Shown here one piece after another: positions 1-6,420 of a stretch of 6,420 bases of DNA (positions are counted from its first letter, which is position 1; each line of letters begins with the position of its first letter). This stretch comes from Fidelibacterota bacterium (lineage in GTDB: Bacteria; Fidelibacterota; Marinisomatia; Marinisomatales; TCS56): contig JABMPO010000158.1 of the NCBI GenBank assembly GCA_013203015.1, forward strand, positions 1 to 6,420, in the 5' to 3' direction. Under the pieces are notes generated by a model. The model was not told where the DNA came from and ran no database searches. It saw only the letters and a program-made list of their open reading frames with translations. Made by a program: the position numbers and the translations under genes.

Positions 1-237
1 AAAGGCGGAACTCCCTCAGTTCCGCTGCATTTACGAAATGCCCCTACTAAGTTGATGAAAGAACAGGGTTATGGAGAAAATTATGTTTATCCCCATGACC
101 ACGAAAAACATTTTGTGAAAGAAACCTATTTACCAGATGGAGTACAACCCGATTTCTATCAACCCACCGATCAGGGCCACGAGGCTTTCATTCGCCAGCG
201 ACTGAAACAATTCTGGCCGGAGCGCTATGGGAAATAA
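1..237 (+). CDS. rarA: Replication-associated recombination protein RarA (MgsA), C-terminal fragment
   Basis: The frame is open from base 1 to the TAA at 235-237 and gives 78 residues, so the start and most of the gene lie upstream of the window. The sequence reads VPLHLRNAPTKLMKEQGYG, then YVYPHDHEKHFV, then YLPDG and FYQPTDQGHE, ending in a basic helix (IRQRLKQFWPERYGK). This order of motifs is the typical C-terminal end of the RarA/MgsA/WRNIP1 family, in the tetramerisation domain that follows the AAA+ ATPase. From family knowledge, RarA is a cytoplasmic ATPase acting at stalled replication forks and on SSB-coated gaps. The AAA+ core (Walker A and B) is outside the window and cannot be checked. 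The ATG/TTG codons near base 52 are internal, because the conserved motif starts before them. The last 11 bp overlap the start of lptD, which points to co-transcription. Confidence 0.93.
   Translation, partial: KGGTPSVPLHLRNAPTKLMKEQGYGENYVYPHDHEKHFVKETYLPDGVQPDFYQPTDQGHEAFIRQRLKQFWPERYGK
219..222 (+). promoter_or_regulatory. Ribosome binding site of lptD inside the end of rarA
   Basis: GGAG lies 4 nt before the ATG at 227. It is inside the rarA coding sequence, so ribosomes finishing rarA could reinitiate here (translational coupling, inferred). The 227 start is supported independently because the reading from it begins with a signal-peptide-like segment. Confidence 0.5.
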
Positions 238-3200
238 CCGCTGGCATCAGATTGTTGTTTTAATCATTCTGGGGACTTTCGGCACCATTTATGGCGACGA
301 CAGACTGCGTTTGAAACAGGCTGATATTCTGGAAAATATCACGGTAGATGGACAGGCAATTCAATTATTGCAGGGCAATGTAATCATCACCAAAAATGAC
401 CTGATCATGAACTGCGATAATGCCCGCTACAACGAAAAAACCGGGCAGGGAATCCTAATCGGTAATGTCAAAATTATTCAGGAAGAACTGACTCTGACCT
501 GTGATTCCCTCCATCACGACTCGCCCAATGATTTACTGATGGGTTTTGGCAACACCCATATCTGGGATTCTGATTTTGACCTGACCTGCGATACACTCAA
601 TTATTTTTCCGAACTTGATAGTGGTATGGCTATGGGCAATACTCGGCTGGAACAGGAAAAACAGGTAATAACCGCCCGGCGTCTGAATTACCATAAAGCG
701 CCTGAGGCTGAAGCTGCTTCCTACTCAGCCGAGGGGTTAGTGACTATCGCCGAAGAAGGGCGAATTGCAACCTGCGGAAAAGCAGTTTATGCTTTTGAGG
801 ACAGTTTAACAATTTTGAAAATCGACCCCGTTGTCCGGGATAATGGTCAGATACTCATGGGTAGTGAAATAGAATTGCAATATGCCAATGATGCTCTGAA
901 ATCCATATTCATTCCGACTGCCGCCCACGTTATTAATCCGGCTGCTGGTTTCCGAGAAACAACCTCTGCAGTTGATGATTCAACCGTGGTTGTAAATGAA
1001 CCGGTGGAATTCGATGATGATATGACCGGCAATATCCTGCACGGTTACTTCACCGATGGTACAGTAGATTCAATGCGGCTGGAAGGGATGGCCACAACAT
1101 TATACCACATTTTTGAAGACTCATTATATCAGGGGAATAATACTGCCAGCGGTGATACCATAATCATGCATTTCGGCGACAGTGAGCTTGAGAATATTAT
1201 CATCGATGGTGGCGCCCGTGGTGAATTCAAACCGGATTCCGCCAGTGAGAGTATCGATGCACCCATAAAATACAATTCGGATTTGATCGATTACAATATC
1301 GCCAGCGAATCCACTGATTTGATTGGAAATGCCAGTATCGATTACACCGATATGAATCTTAATGCCGGATATATAAACGTATCCTGGCAAAACGACTTAT
1401 TAAAAGCACTTCCGACCCTTCCCGGTGATACCAGCAGTCCGGAACTGCGCCCCACAATTAATGAGCGTGGCCGTGAGCCTATGTACGGAGATTCCCTGAC
1501 TTATAATCTTAAGAATCGTCATGGTAGGATAATCCAGGGACGCACCAAAACCGGTGGCGGCTATTATTCCGGTCAGGAATTACGGAATGTCGATAACAAG
1601 ACGTTTTATATTTTACATAGCAGCTTCACAACCTGCGATCTGGATATCCCCCATTTTCATTTTGGGGGCAAGCGTATGAAAATGATCAATCAGGATAAAA
1701 TGGTCGCCCGCCCACTAATATTATATATCGCTGGAATCCCGATTTTTGCAGTCCCCCTGGCCATCCTGCCCCATCAGGGCGGTCAACGCCATTCCGGCTG
1801 GATCATGCCGGGTTATGGCGAGAACAGGTATAAGGGACAATTTATAAACGGACTGGGTTATTTCTGGGCACCCAATGATTATTATGATTCAAAATTCCTG
1901 CTGGATTTTTACACTAACCGCAGCATCCATTTCCGCAATTATCACCGTTATAAACTTCGTTACCGATTTAATGGTGCTTTTACCTTCAAATTAGTCCAAA
2001 CCCTGCCTACCGGAGTTAAAGATATTTCCCAAATTTTGGAACCGGGTTCCAAAACCGATCTGCAATTGACTCTGGTTCATAGTCAATCCATGCGCCATGA
2101 CCAATCCCTGAGAATAAATGCGACTTATTCCAGTAATAAATCATATGATTTGGATAACAGTATCGATCCGAACAAACGTTTAAACCAAAAGGCAAATTCC
2201 AACCTGACCTATAACAAGCGCTGGCGGAAACACAACAATTCGCTCAGTATGAACCTCAATTCGGAACAATTTCTGATGGCCGAGAAATATATTGATCCTG
2301 GCTCAGATTTTTACCAGGAACCAACGGCTGCCAACCAGAAACAATCAATCTCTGTCAGCAAATTGCCAGCTATCAGCTTCCGGCACGGCCAGGATCACTT
2401 CTTCAAATCCAGCGGAAAAACCAAGCGCTGGTACCACAATATCACCTGGAATTATAATGGCAGCCTCAATAATTCTATTAAAACTTATTATCAGTCAGAA
2501 GTTAATCCGGACTCAGCCGGAACCTATCGCTGGAACCCGACGGTGCGAACTGATGCCGATTATGGTATCACGCATAACGGTAGTTTAGCGGGTCCCCAAA
2601 AAATCTTTCGCTACATCAATCTGAATCCATCGGTTAGTTGGAAGTCGAACTGGGTGGATCGCAGTTACTCTATTACCGGACTTGATTCGGCGACAAACTC
2701 GATCATTAAAGACGAAGTTTCTGGTTTCGCAACTCGAACAACTGCTAACATGAGACTGGGACTTGGTACCCAAATTTATGGTCTGTTTCCGGTGAAGATT
2801 GGCGGCCTGCAATTTATACGACATACTATCTCACCAACCGTGTCATATAATTACAGCCCCGATTTCTCTAAGCCGGTTTTCGGGCACGATTTCGGTTATT
2901 TTCAATCGATCACCGACACCAGTGGTAACCAATTATTGTTGGATAGATTCGCCGGTACCAAGGCTGGCAGCAGCCCAAAAACTGAATCACAGTCAATATC
3001 TTTTTCAATGAATAATGTTTTCCAGGCTAAACTACTGAAAGATGAAAAAGAAATTAAACGAGAATTGTTTTCATATAAATTTTCGACCGGTTACAATTTC
3101 AAAGCCGACAAAAATAAATTCAGTACAATCAGTTCATCCCTGCGGTCAAAACTCAGCAAAAAGCTGAGTCTGGACTTAAATATGACCCACGATTTTTATG

Positions 3201-3772
3201 AATATGATGAAGCTCTGAATGAAAAAACAGATAAAATTATCGTCAACAAATATGGGATTCCAACCCCCCGACTTACCAGAGTCAGCATGTCCCAGAGCTT
3301 TTCATTTTCCGGCAAAAGATTGATACCAATTACCCTGGATGCCGATACTCTGATTGATTCCACCGCATTTGGCGAAGAATTGCCGGATGAAGAATTACCA
3401 GAGAGTCCCACTGAGAAACCACGCCAACTGGAAGGCGACAAATTGTGGAATGCCAATTTTTCGTTTTCATATTCTTTGACAAATCCACAAATGCCCACCG
3501 AGAACCGGCGTTTTCAACTGAATTCCGGCGCCACTATTCAGATGACTAAAAACTGGCGGATTAAATACAATGCCAACATCAATCTGGTAAATCAACAATT
3601 GATTCGACACAGCATATCAATTTACCGGGATCTGCATTGCTGGGAAATGTCCATCAACTGGGTCCCATCGGGCTGGGCCAGCGGCTTCTATTTGAAAATC
3701 TCACCGAAAGACGCTTCATTGAAAGATATTAAGGGCGAGCTGCGTTCAGGAAGACATGTGAGTGGTTATTAA
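227..3772 (+). CDS. lptD: LPS-assembly outer-membrane protein LptD (OstA/Imp family), FCB-type, long form
   Basis: 1181 residues. Residues 1-23 look like a Sec signal peptide: R5, a hydrophobic core about 9-19, probable cleavage after G23. Residues 50-165 hold four 29-residue LptA/OstA-like repeats, each opening with GN (50, 79, 108, 137). A second OstA-like block spans about 268-395. Residues 418-480 give the pre-barrel signature: GDSLTYN, GGGYYSG, then FTTCDLDIPHFHF. Residues 497-530 (IPIFAVP, then RHSGWIMPGYG) match the E. coli segment VPIFYSP...RRSGFLIPNAKY. From about 540 to the end the sequence alternates polar and aromatic residues like a beta barrel, ending with DLHCWEMSINWVP near 1135. 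LptD with the lipoprotein LptE inserts LPS into the outer leaflet. The chain is longer than E. coli LptD (784 aa), mainly because the periplasmic part (about 24-465) is roughly doubled. C470 and C1138 sit like an E. coli disulfide pair. An acidic insert lies at about 1047-1065. The start overlaps rarA by 11 bp. The family is near certain; barrel boundaries are approximate. Confidence 0.95.
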   Translation: MGNNRWHQIVVLIILGTFGTIYGDDRLRLKQADILENITVDGQAIQLLQGNVIITKNDLIMNCDNARYNEKTGQGILIGNVKIIQEELTLTCDSLHHDSPNDLLMGFGNTHIWDSDFDLTCDTLNYFSELDSGMAMGNTRLEQEKQVITARRLNYHKAPEAEAASYSAEGLVTIAEEGRIATCGKAVYAFEDSLTILKIDPVVRDNGQILMGSEIELQYANDALKSIFIPTAAHVINPAAGFRETTSAVDDSTVVVNEPVEFDDDMTGNILHGYFTDGTVDSMRLEGMATTLYHIFEDSLYQGNNTASGDTIIMHFGDSELENIIIDGGARGEFKPDSASESIDAPIKYNSDLIDYNIASESTDLIGNASIDYTDMNLNAGYINVSWQNDLLKALPTLPGDTSSPELRPTINERGREPMYGDSLTYNLKNRHGRIIQGRTKTGGGYYSGQELRNVDNKTFYILHSSFTTCDLDIPHFHFGGKRMKMINQDKMVARPLILYIAGIPIFAVPLAILPHQGGQRHSGWIMPGYGENRYKGQFINGLGYFWAPNDYYDSKFLLDFYTNRSIHFRNYHRYKLRYRFNGAFTFKLVQTLPTGVKDISQILEPGSKTDLQLTLVHSQSMRHDQSLRINATYSSNKSYDLDNSIDPNKRLNQKANSNLTYNKRWRKHNNSLSMNLNSEQFLMAEKYIDPGSDFYQEPTAANQKQSISVSKLPAISFRHGQDHFFKSSGKTKRWYHNITWNYNGSLNNSIKTYYQSEVNPDSAGTYRWNPTVRTDADYGITHNGSLAGPQKIFRYINLNPSVSWKSNWVDRSYSITGLDSATNSIIKDEVSGFATRTTANMRLGLGTQIYGLFPVKIGGLQFIRHTISPTVSYNYSPDFSKPVFGHDFGYFQSITDTSGNQLLLDRFAGTKAGSSPKTESQSISFSMNNVFQAKLLKDEKEIKRELFSYKFSTGYNFKADKNKFSTISSSLRSKLSKKLSLDLNMTHDFYEYDEALNEKTDKIIVNKYGIPTPRLTRVSMSQSFSFSGKRLIPITLDADTLIDSTAFGEELPDEELPESPTEKPRQLEGDKLWNANFSFSYSLTNPQMPTENRRFQLNSGATIQMTKNWRIKYNANINLVNQQLIRHSISIYRDLHCWEMSINWVPSGWASGFYLKISPKDASLKDIKGELRSGRHVSGY
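374..721 (+). repeat. Four 87-bp (29-residue) coding repeats in the LptD periplasmic domain
   Basis: Within lptD, residues 50-165 form four units of exactly 29 residues. Each begins with G-N (G50, G79, G108, G137). Each carries a second landmark 13 residues in: MNCD (C63), LTCD (C92), LTCD (C121), and ITAR (A150, where Cys is replaced). A looser fifth unit may start at G170, with C183 in the matching place. The pattern is roughly GN-x2-[IL]-x(4-5)-[LF]-x-[LM]-[TN]-C-D. It is clear at the protein level; the DNA copies have diverged. This fits the strand-turn ladder of the LptA-type beta-jellyroll, in which each repeat adds one rung to the LPS groove. Confidence 0.8.
3374..3403 (+). repeat. Tandem 15-bp duplication in an acidic loop of lptD
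   Basis: GAAGAATTGCCGGAT is followed directly by GAAGAATTACCAGAG, coding EELPD-EELPE (residues 1050-1059). The two copies differ at four of fifteen bases, three of them changing no residue and the last giving D to E. The repeat sits in a proline- and glutamate-rich stretch between barrel-like strands, so it is probably a loop that tolerates length change. Confidence 0.6.
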
Positions 3773-3797
3773 TGCAGCATGAGAAACTGGCAAAATG

Positions 3798-3824
3798 GGC
3801 AGCATTCATTATTTACTTGCTGCC
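3798..3824 (+). repeat. Intergenic inverted repeat, weak hairpin after lptD
   Basis: GGCAGCA (3798-3804) can pair with TGCTGCC (3818-3824) as a perfect 7-bp stem around a 13-nt AT-rich loop. A second copy of GCAGCAT at 3774-3780 could compete for the same 3' arm, and CTGGCA (3787-3792) could pair with TGCCAG (3821-3826), so alternative folds exist. Only three T follow the 3' arm closely (3828-3830), so it is a poor intrinsic terminator. It could instead be an mRNA-processing or attenuating hairpin between lptD and the next gene, or chance. Confidence 0.3.
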
Positions 3825-3853
3825 AGCTTTAATGCAAATTCCAAGTCAATAAT

Positions 3854-3858
3854 AGGAG
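3854..3858 (+). promoter_or_regulatory. Shine-Dalgarno that fixes the start of the zinc-ribbon/DUF2007 gene
   Basis: AGGAG lies 5 nt before the ATG at 3864 and is the clearest ribosome site in the window. It selects 3864 over the in-frame upstream ATG at 3795. That upstream ATG has no comparable site, lies at the edge of the hairpin, and would add 23 residues ahead of the CPLC zinc-ribbon motif, which normally sits at the very N-terminus. Confidence 0.75.
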
Positions 3859-3863
3859 TGATC

Positions 3864-4193
3864 ATGTATTGTCCTTTGTGTCAAGCTGAGTATAAACCGG
3901 AAATAAAACACTGTGCCGATTGCAATGTTACCCTGGTTGAGACCCTACCATTAGAGCTACCACTGGAAGAAATAAAATGGATATCAGTAGGAACGCTGCA
4001 AGGAAAAATATATGCCGATATGATAGCTGAGATTTTAAAGAAGGAGGGCATTGCCCATTATATAAAATCAGATGTACTCACGGCTACTTTCAATATTTCA
4101 GGTCTCGGGTCCACCGGTGGCCGGGTCAAACTTTTTGTTCCAGAAAATAAACTGGCCCTGGCCAGAGACATATTAGCCGGATTGATTAATTAG
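3864..4193 (+). CDS. Small zinc-ribbon protein with a DUF2007-type domain, function unknown
   Basis: 109 residues, no signal peptide or membrane segment, so probably cytoplasmic. Residues 3-20 hold two CxxC knuckles (C3-P-L-C6 and C17-A-D-C20) ten residues apart, a zinc-ribbon arrangement. An acidic, proline-containing linker (26-37, LPLELPLEE) leads to residues 38-107: WISVGTLQG, then a helix with ADMIAEILKKEGI, a short strand with HYIKSD, a glycine-rich GLGSTGGRV turn, KLFVPE, and a final ALARDILAGL helix. This beta-alpha-beta-beta-alpha pattern resembles the DUF2007 family, which databases label 'putative prokaryotic signal transducing protein'; that label rests on little experiment. The start at 3864 is chosen for its AGGAG site and because it puts the first Cys at residue 3. 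It ends 6 bp before hisS, so the two are probably co-transcribed. I would not assign a biochemical role. Confidence 0.85.
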   Translation: MYCPLCQAEYKPEIKHCADCNVTLVETLPLELPLEEIKWISVGTLQGKIYADMIAEILKKEGIAHYIKSDVLTATFNISGLGSTGGRVKLFVPENKLALARDILAGLIN

Positions 4194-4199
4194 ACGATT

Positions 4200-5453
4200 A
4201 TGAATACTCTACGATCCATCAAAGGCACCCACGATATCCTCCCTGAGCAGTCTCGGCGCTGGCAAAGCCTGGAGCAGAATATCCACAATTTCATGGAGCG
4301 CTATGGTTATGCGGAAATCCGAACACCGGCGTTTGAGCGGACCGAATTATTCGCCCGCGGGGTTGGCTCCGAGACTGATATCGTTTCCAAGGAGATGTAC
4401 AGCTTTCGGGATATGAGCGACACCAGCGTCACCCTCAAACCGGAACTGACTGCCCCGGTGATCCGGTCGTACCTGCAACATAATTTGGGCCGAATCACGC
4501 CACTCACAAAACTGTATTACATTGATCACGCTTTCCGACAGGAACGTCCTCAAAAAGGTCGCTATCGACAATTTCACCAGTATGGTGTGGAAGCGCTCGG
4601 TTCGCCACATCCGGAAATTGATCTGGAAATTATCGCAATTGCCTATTTTTCTTTGCTGGAGCTGGGGCTGGAAAATCTGACGATCAAATTGAACAGTATT
4701 GGTTCCAGTGAGTGCCGGACCGCCTTCCGGGAAGCTCTGAAAGATTTCCTGCGTCCCCACCTGAACGATTTATCGGAAACCAGCCGCCGACGCTTTGATA
4801 CCAATCCCATGCGAATTCTGGATACAAAAGTTCCTCACGAAGCGGAAATCGTTAAATCCGCGCCCATAATTGCCGAATATTTGACCAGCGCTGATCGGGC
4901 TCATTACGAGGAATTGAAATCAGGCTTGAAATCGCTGTCGATTCCATTTGAGGAAGATTCAAATCTGGTGCGTGGTCTCGATTATTATACCCGCACCACT
5001 TTTGAGATTATATCCCCCGCTCTGGGCGCTCAGAGCTCGGTCTGTGGTGGTGGTCGCTACGATGGTCTGATTGAAACTTTGGGCGGAAAACCAACCCCGG
5101 GCATCGGATTCGCTACTGGTATTGAACGCGTATTACTGGCTCAGGATGCAGCCGGCATAATTGCTAACCCACAAAATACGAAAATTTATCTGATTTCTCT
5201 GGATGATCCCGGCCGCGCCGCCAACCTGGTACTGATTTCGCAACTGCGAAATGCAGGAATTAAATCTGATATGGACTATTTGCGCCGCAGTATGAAAGCC
5301 CAATTTCGTGAAGCGAATCGACTCGGAGCTGAATTCGTAATAATTAACGGCAACACTGAAATCAAAGCCGGAACGGTTCAAATCAAGGATTTAAATACCG
5401 GTGAACAATCCGCAATCGCGCCTGCCGATCTCATCTCTCACCTGCTAAAATGA
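4200..5453 (+). CDS. hisS: Histidine--tRNA ligase (HisRS)
   Basis: 417 residues, close to the usual bacterial length (E. coli 424). It charges tRNA-His with histidine in the cytoplasm, through histidyl-adenylate. It begins with the characteristic RSIKGTHDILPEQ. Class II motif 1 covers about 30-50 (ERYGYAEIRTPAFE). The segment SETDIVSKEMYSF (57-69) and TLKPELTAPV (78-87) form the histidine/ATP pocket. Motif 2 is YIDHAFRQERPQKGRYRQF (107-125). The HisRS-specific signature LVRGLDYYTRTTFE (256-269) includes R258, the equivalent of catalytic Arg259 of E. coli. SSVCGGGRYDGL (279-290) precedes motif 3, GIGFATGIER (301-310). The C-terminal anticodon-binding domain runs from about 327 to 417 (IYLISLDD, then KAQFREANRLGAEFVIING). 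No key residue looks missing. It starts 6 bp after the DUF2007 gene with no clear Shine-Dalgarno and no T-box leader, so translation may depend on coupling. Confidence 0.98.
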   Translation: MNTLRSIKGTHDILPEQSRRWQSLEQNIHNFMERYGYAEIRTPAFERTELFARGVGSETDIVSKEMYSFRDMSDTSVTLKPELTAPVIRSYLQHNLGRITPLTKLYYIDHAFRQERPQKGRYRQFHQYGVEALGSPHPEIDLEIIAIAYFSLLELGLENLTIKLNSIGSSECRTAFREALKDFLRPHLNDLSETSRRRFDTNPMRILDTKVPHEAEIVKSAPIIAEYLTSADRAHYEELKSGLKSLSIPFEEDSNLVRGLDYYTRTTFEIISPALGAQSSVCGGGRYDGLIETLGGKPTPGIGFATGIERVLLAQDAAGIIANPQNTKIYLISLDDPGRAANLVLISQLRNAGIKSDMDYLRRSMKAQFREANRLGAEFVIINGNTEIKAGTVQIKDLNTGEQSAIAPADLISHLLK

Positions 5454-5507
5454 ATTTTATGAAATTGTTCTTGTCAAACGTAAACGTCCTGTAAATTCCG
5501 CCCCATT

Positions 5508-6420
5508 ATGAGTGAAAAACCAATCCTGATCGTTGAATCACCGTCCAAAGCCCGGACGATTGCCCGCTATCTTAGTGACGAGTACGAGGTCCTGGCTTGT
5601 GTCGGCCACATCAAAGATTTACCCAAAAAAGAATTGGGTATCGATATCGAGGCCGATTTTAAACCGACTTTGCAAATCCTGCCAGACCGTAAAGATTTCA
5701 TGAAGAAATTGAAGACGGCCGCCAAAACCGCCCCGGAAATTATCCTGGCGACTGACCCGGATCGGGAAGGGGAAGCTATTGCCGATCATCTGGCTCAGGA
5801 ATTACCAAAAGCCAAACTCGAGCGGGTCCAGTTTACCGAAATTACCAAATCCGGCATCCGGGAAGGCATGCAGAATCGCCACCCCATTGACTACCAGTTA
5901 GTTGATGCCCAGATGACGCGCCGGATTATCGATCGGCTGGTAGGTTATAAAATCTCTCCGGTACTCTGGAATACACTCCAGAAAAACATGAAATTTGTCA
6001 AGACGGCCCTGTCGGCGGGGCGGGTGCAGTCGGCAGCAATCAAGATGATTGTGGACAGGGAACGCCAAAGGGCAGCCTTCAAGAATGCCACCTATTACAC
6101 TCTCAAAGCCGATTTAGCCACCAGCGATCCAAAAATATTTTCTACCCAACTCTTTAGACTGGATGGTCAACGCCTGGCAACCAGGAAAGACTTCGATGGC
6201 GCCACGGGACTGCCGACCCGGAAAAATTTGATGATTCTGTCGCAAACCCAGGCCGAAACCCTGGCTAAAGAGCTGGAACCGGGACCCTGGGTAGTCAGTG
6301 ACATTGTAGAAAAACCGCTCTCTTCCCGGCCTTCACCGCCGTTTATAACCAGCACGTTGCAGCAGGAAGCAGCTCGCAAATTGCGGTTTTCGGCGCGTAA
6401 GACTATGCGCACTGCTCAGG
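5508..6420 (+). CDS. topA: DNA topoisomerase I (type IA), N-terminal part, cut by window end
   Basis: 304 complete codons are visible with no stop; the gene continues beyond the window. The TOPRIM domain fills residues 1 to about 115: ILIVESPSKA with catalytic Glu10, VGHIKDLPK (32-40), and TDPDREGEA (82-90) with D83, D85 and E87, which bind Mg2+. Next come FTEITKSGI (109-117), DAQMTRRIIDRLVGYKISP (133-151) and LSAGRVQSAAIKMIVDRE (168-185), all standard type IA signatures. PPFITSTLQQEAARKLRFSA (277-296) leads towards the active-site tyrosine, which lies just outside the window. The enzyme relaxes negative supercoils behind RNA polymerase. The ATG at 5508 is the only reasonable start: the frame has a stop at 5481-5483 and no ATG, GTG or TTG between. 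No Shine-Dalgarno is visible. The shape fits topA rather than reverse gyrase or topB, but C-terminal zinc fingers cannot be checked. Confidence 0.96.
   Translation, partial: MSEKPILIVESPSKARTIARYLSDEYEVLACVGHIKDLPKKELGIDIEADFKPTLQILPDRKDFMKKLKTAAKTAPEIILATDPDREGEAIADHLAQELPKAKLERVQFTEITKSGIREGMQNRHPIDYQLVDAQMTRRIIDRLVGYKISPVLWNTLQKNMKFVKTALSAGRVQSAAIKMIVDRERQRAAFKNATYYTLKADLATSDPKIFSTQLFRLDGQRLATRKDFDGATGLPTRKNLMILSQTQAETLAKELEPGPWVVSDIVEKPLSSRPSPPFITSTLQQEAARKLRFSARKTMRTAQ

Noticed and set aside
847..1390. Minus-strand open frames within lptD (847-1032 and 1124-1390)
   Set aside because: They lie wholly inside the well-supported lptD frame, have no recognisable domains or ribosome sites, and read as antisense shadows. 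The same applies to the antisense frames inside hisS and topA.
3805..3833. Possible promoter for the DUF2007 gene: TTCATT (3805-3810), 17-bp spacer, TTTAAT (3828-3833)
   Set aside because: The -10 is reasonable but the -35 matches only three of six bases, and it overlaps the hairpin. AT-rich gaps often give such matches.
3795..3863. In-frame upstream ATG at 3795 giving a 132-residue version of the DUF2007 protein
   Set aside because: It has no good ribosome site, overlaps the hairpin and adds 23 unremarkable residues ahead of the zinc ribbon. The ATG at 3864 has AGGAG at proper spacing.
5453..5466. AATTT-tatg-AAATT inverted repeat after hisS as a terminator
   Set aside because: The stem is five A-T pairs only, with no GC content and no T-tract, so it is too weak to terminate transcription.
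5459..5494. Eleven-codon mini-ORF (MKLFLSNVNVL) between hisS and topA, a possible leader peptide
   Set aside because: There is no ribosome site, no run of a regulatory amino acid and no attenuator-like hairpins after it. An ORF this short is expected by chance.
5471..5497. Possible topA promoter: TTGTCA (5471-5476) and TAAATT (5492-5497)
   Set aside because: The spacing is 15 bp and the -10 matches only four of six bases, so it is not strong enough to annotate. The overlapping AAACGTAAACGT tandem (5476-5487) is also too short to call an operator.

Overview
The window is a compact, single-strand stretch of housekeeping genes from a Gram-negative (outer-membrane-bearing) bacterium of moderate GC content. 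All genes read on the + strand with very little intergenic space. The LptD gene is the best lineage clue. It has an OstA_2-like repeat region at the N-terminus, a TTCD-x3-PH motif before the barrel and a DLHCWEMSINWVP-type C-terminus. This is the LptD style of the Bacteroidetes/FCB side of the tree (for example Calditrichota- or Marinimicrobia-like lineages) rather than the proteobacterial style. The phylum is an inference and cannot be fixed from this window.

Layout: (1) 1-237, 3' end of rarA (replication-associated recombination ATPase), truncated by the window edge; (2) 227-3772, a large lptD, overlapping rarA by 11 bp; (3) 3773-3863, a 91-bp gap with a weak hairpin and a good Shine-Dalgarno; (4) 3864-4193, a small zinc-ribbon + DUF2007 protein; (5) 4200-5453, hisS, starting 6 bp after the previous stop; (6) 5454-5507, a 54-bp gap with no convincing signal; (7) 5508-6420, 5' end of topA, truncated by the window edge. 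No stretch over 300 bases lacks a gene. I see no tRNA, rRNA, CRISPR array, insertion sequence, attachment site or T-box leader.

The genes serve different processes: fork rescue (RarA), LPS insertion into the outer membrane (LptD), His-tRNA charging (HisS) and supercoil relaxation (TopA), with one uncharacterised small metal-binding-type protein between lptD and hisS. The overlap and short gaps suggest co-transcription of at least rarA-lptD and of the small gene with hisS. No dedicated pathway joins them all.

I found no evidence for a new multi-gene system. The points most worth a second look are inside LptD: four near-perfect 29-residue repeats carrying a register-matched cysteine ladder, and a separate cysteine pair (C470/C1138) placed like one of the E. 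coli LptD disulfides. The conserved-looking but uncharacterised zinc-ribbon/DUF2007 gene is the next candidate.
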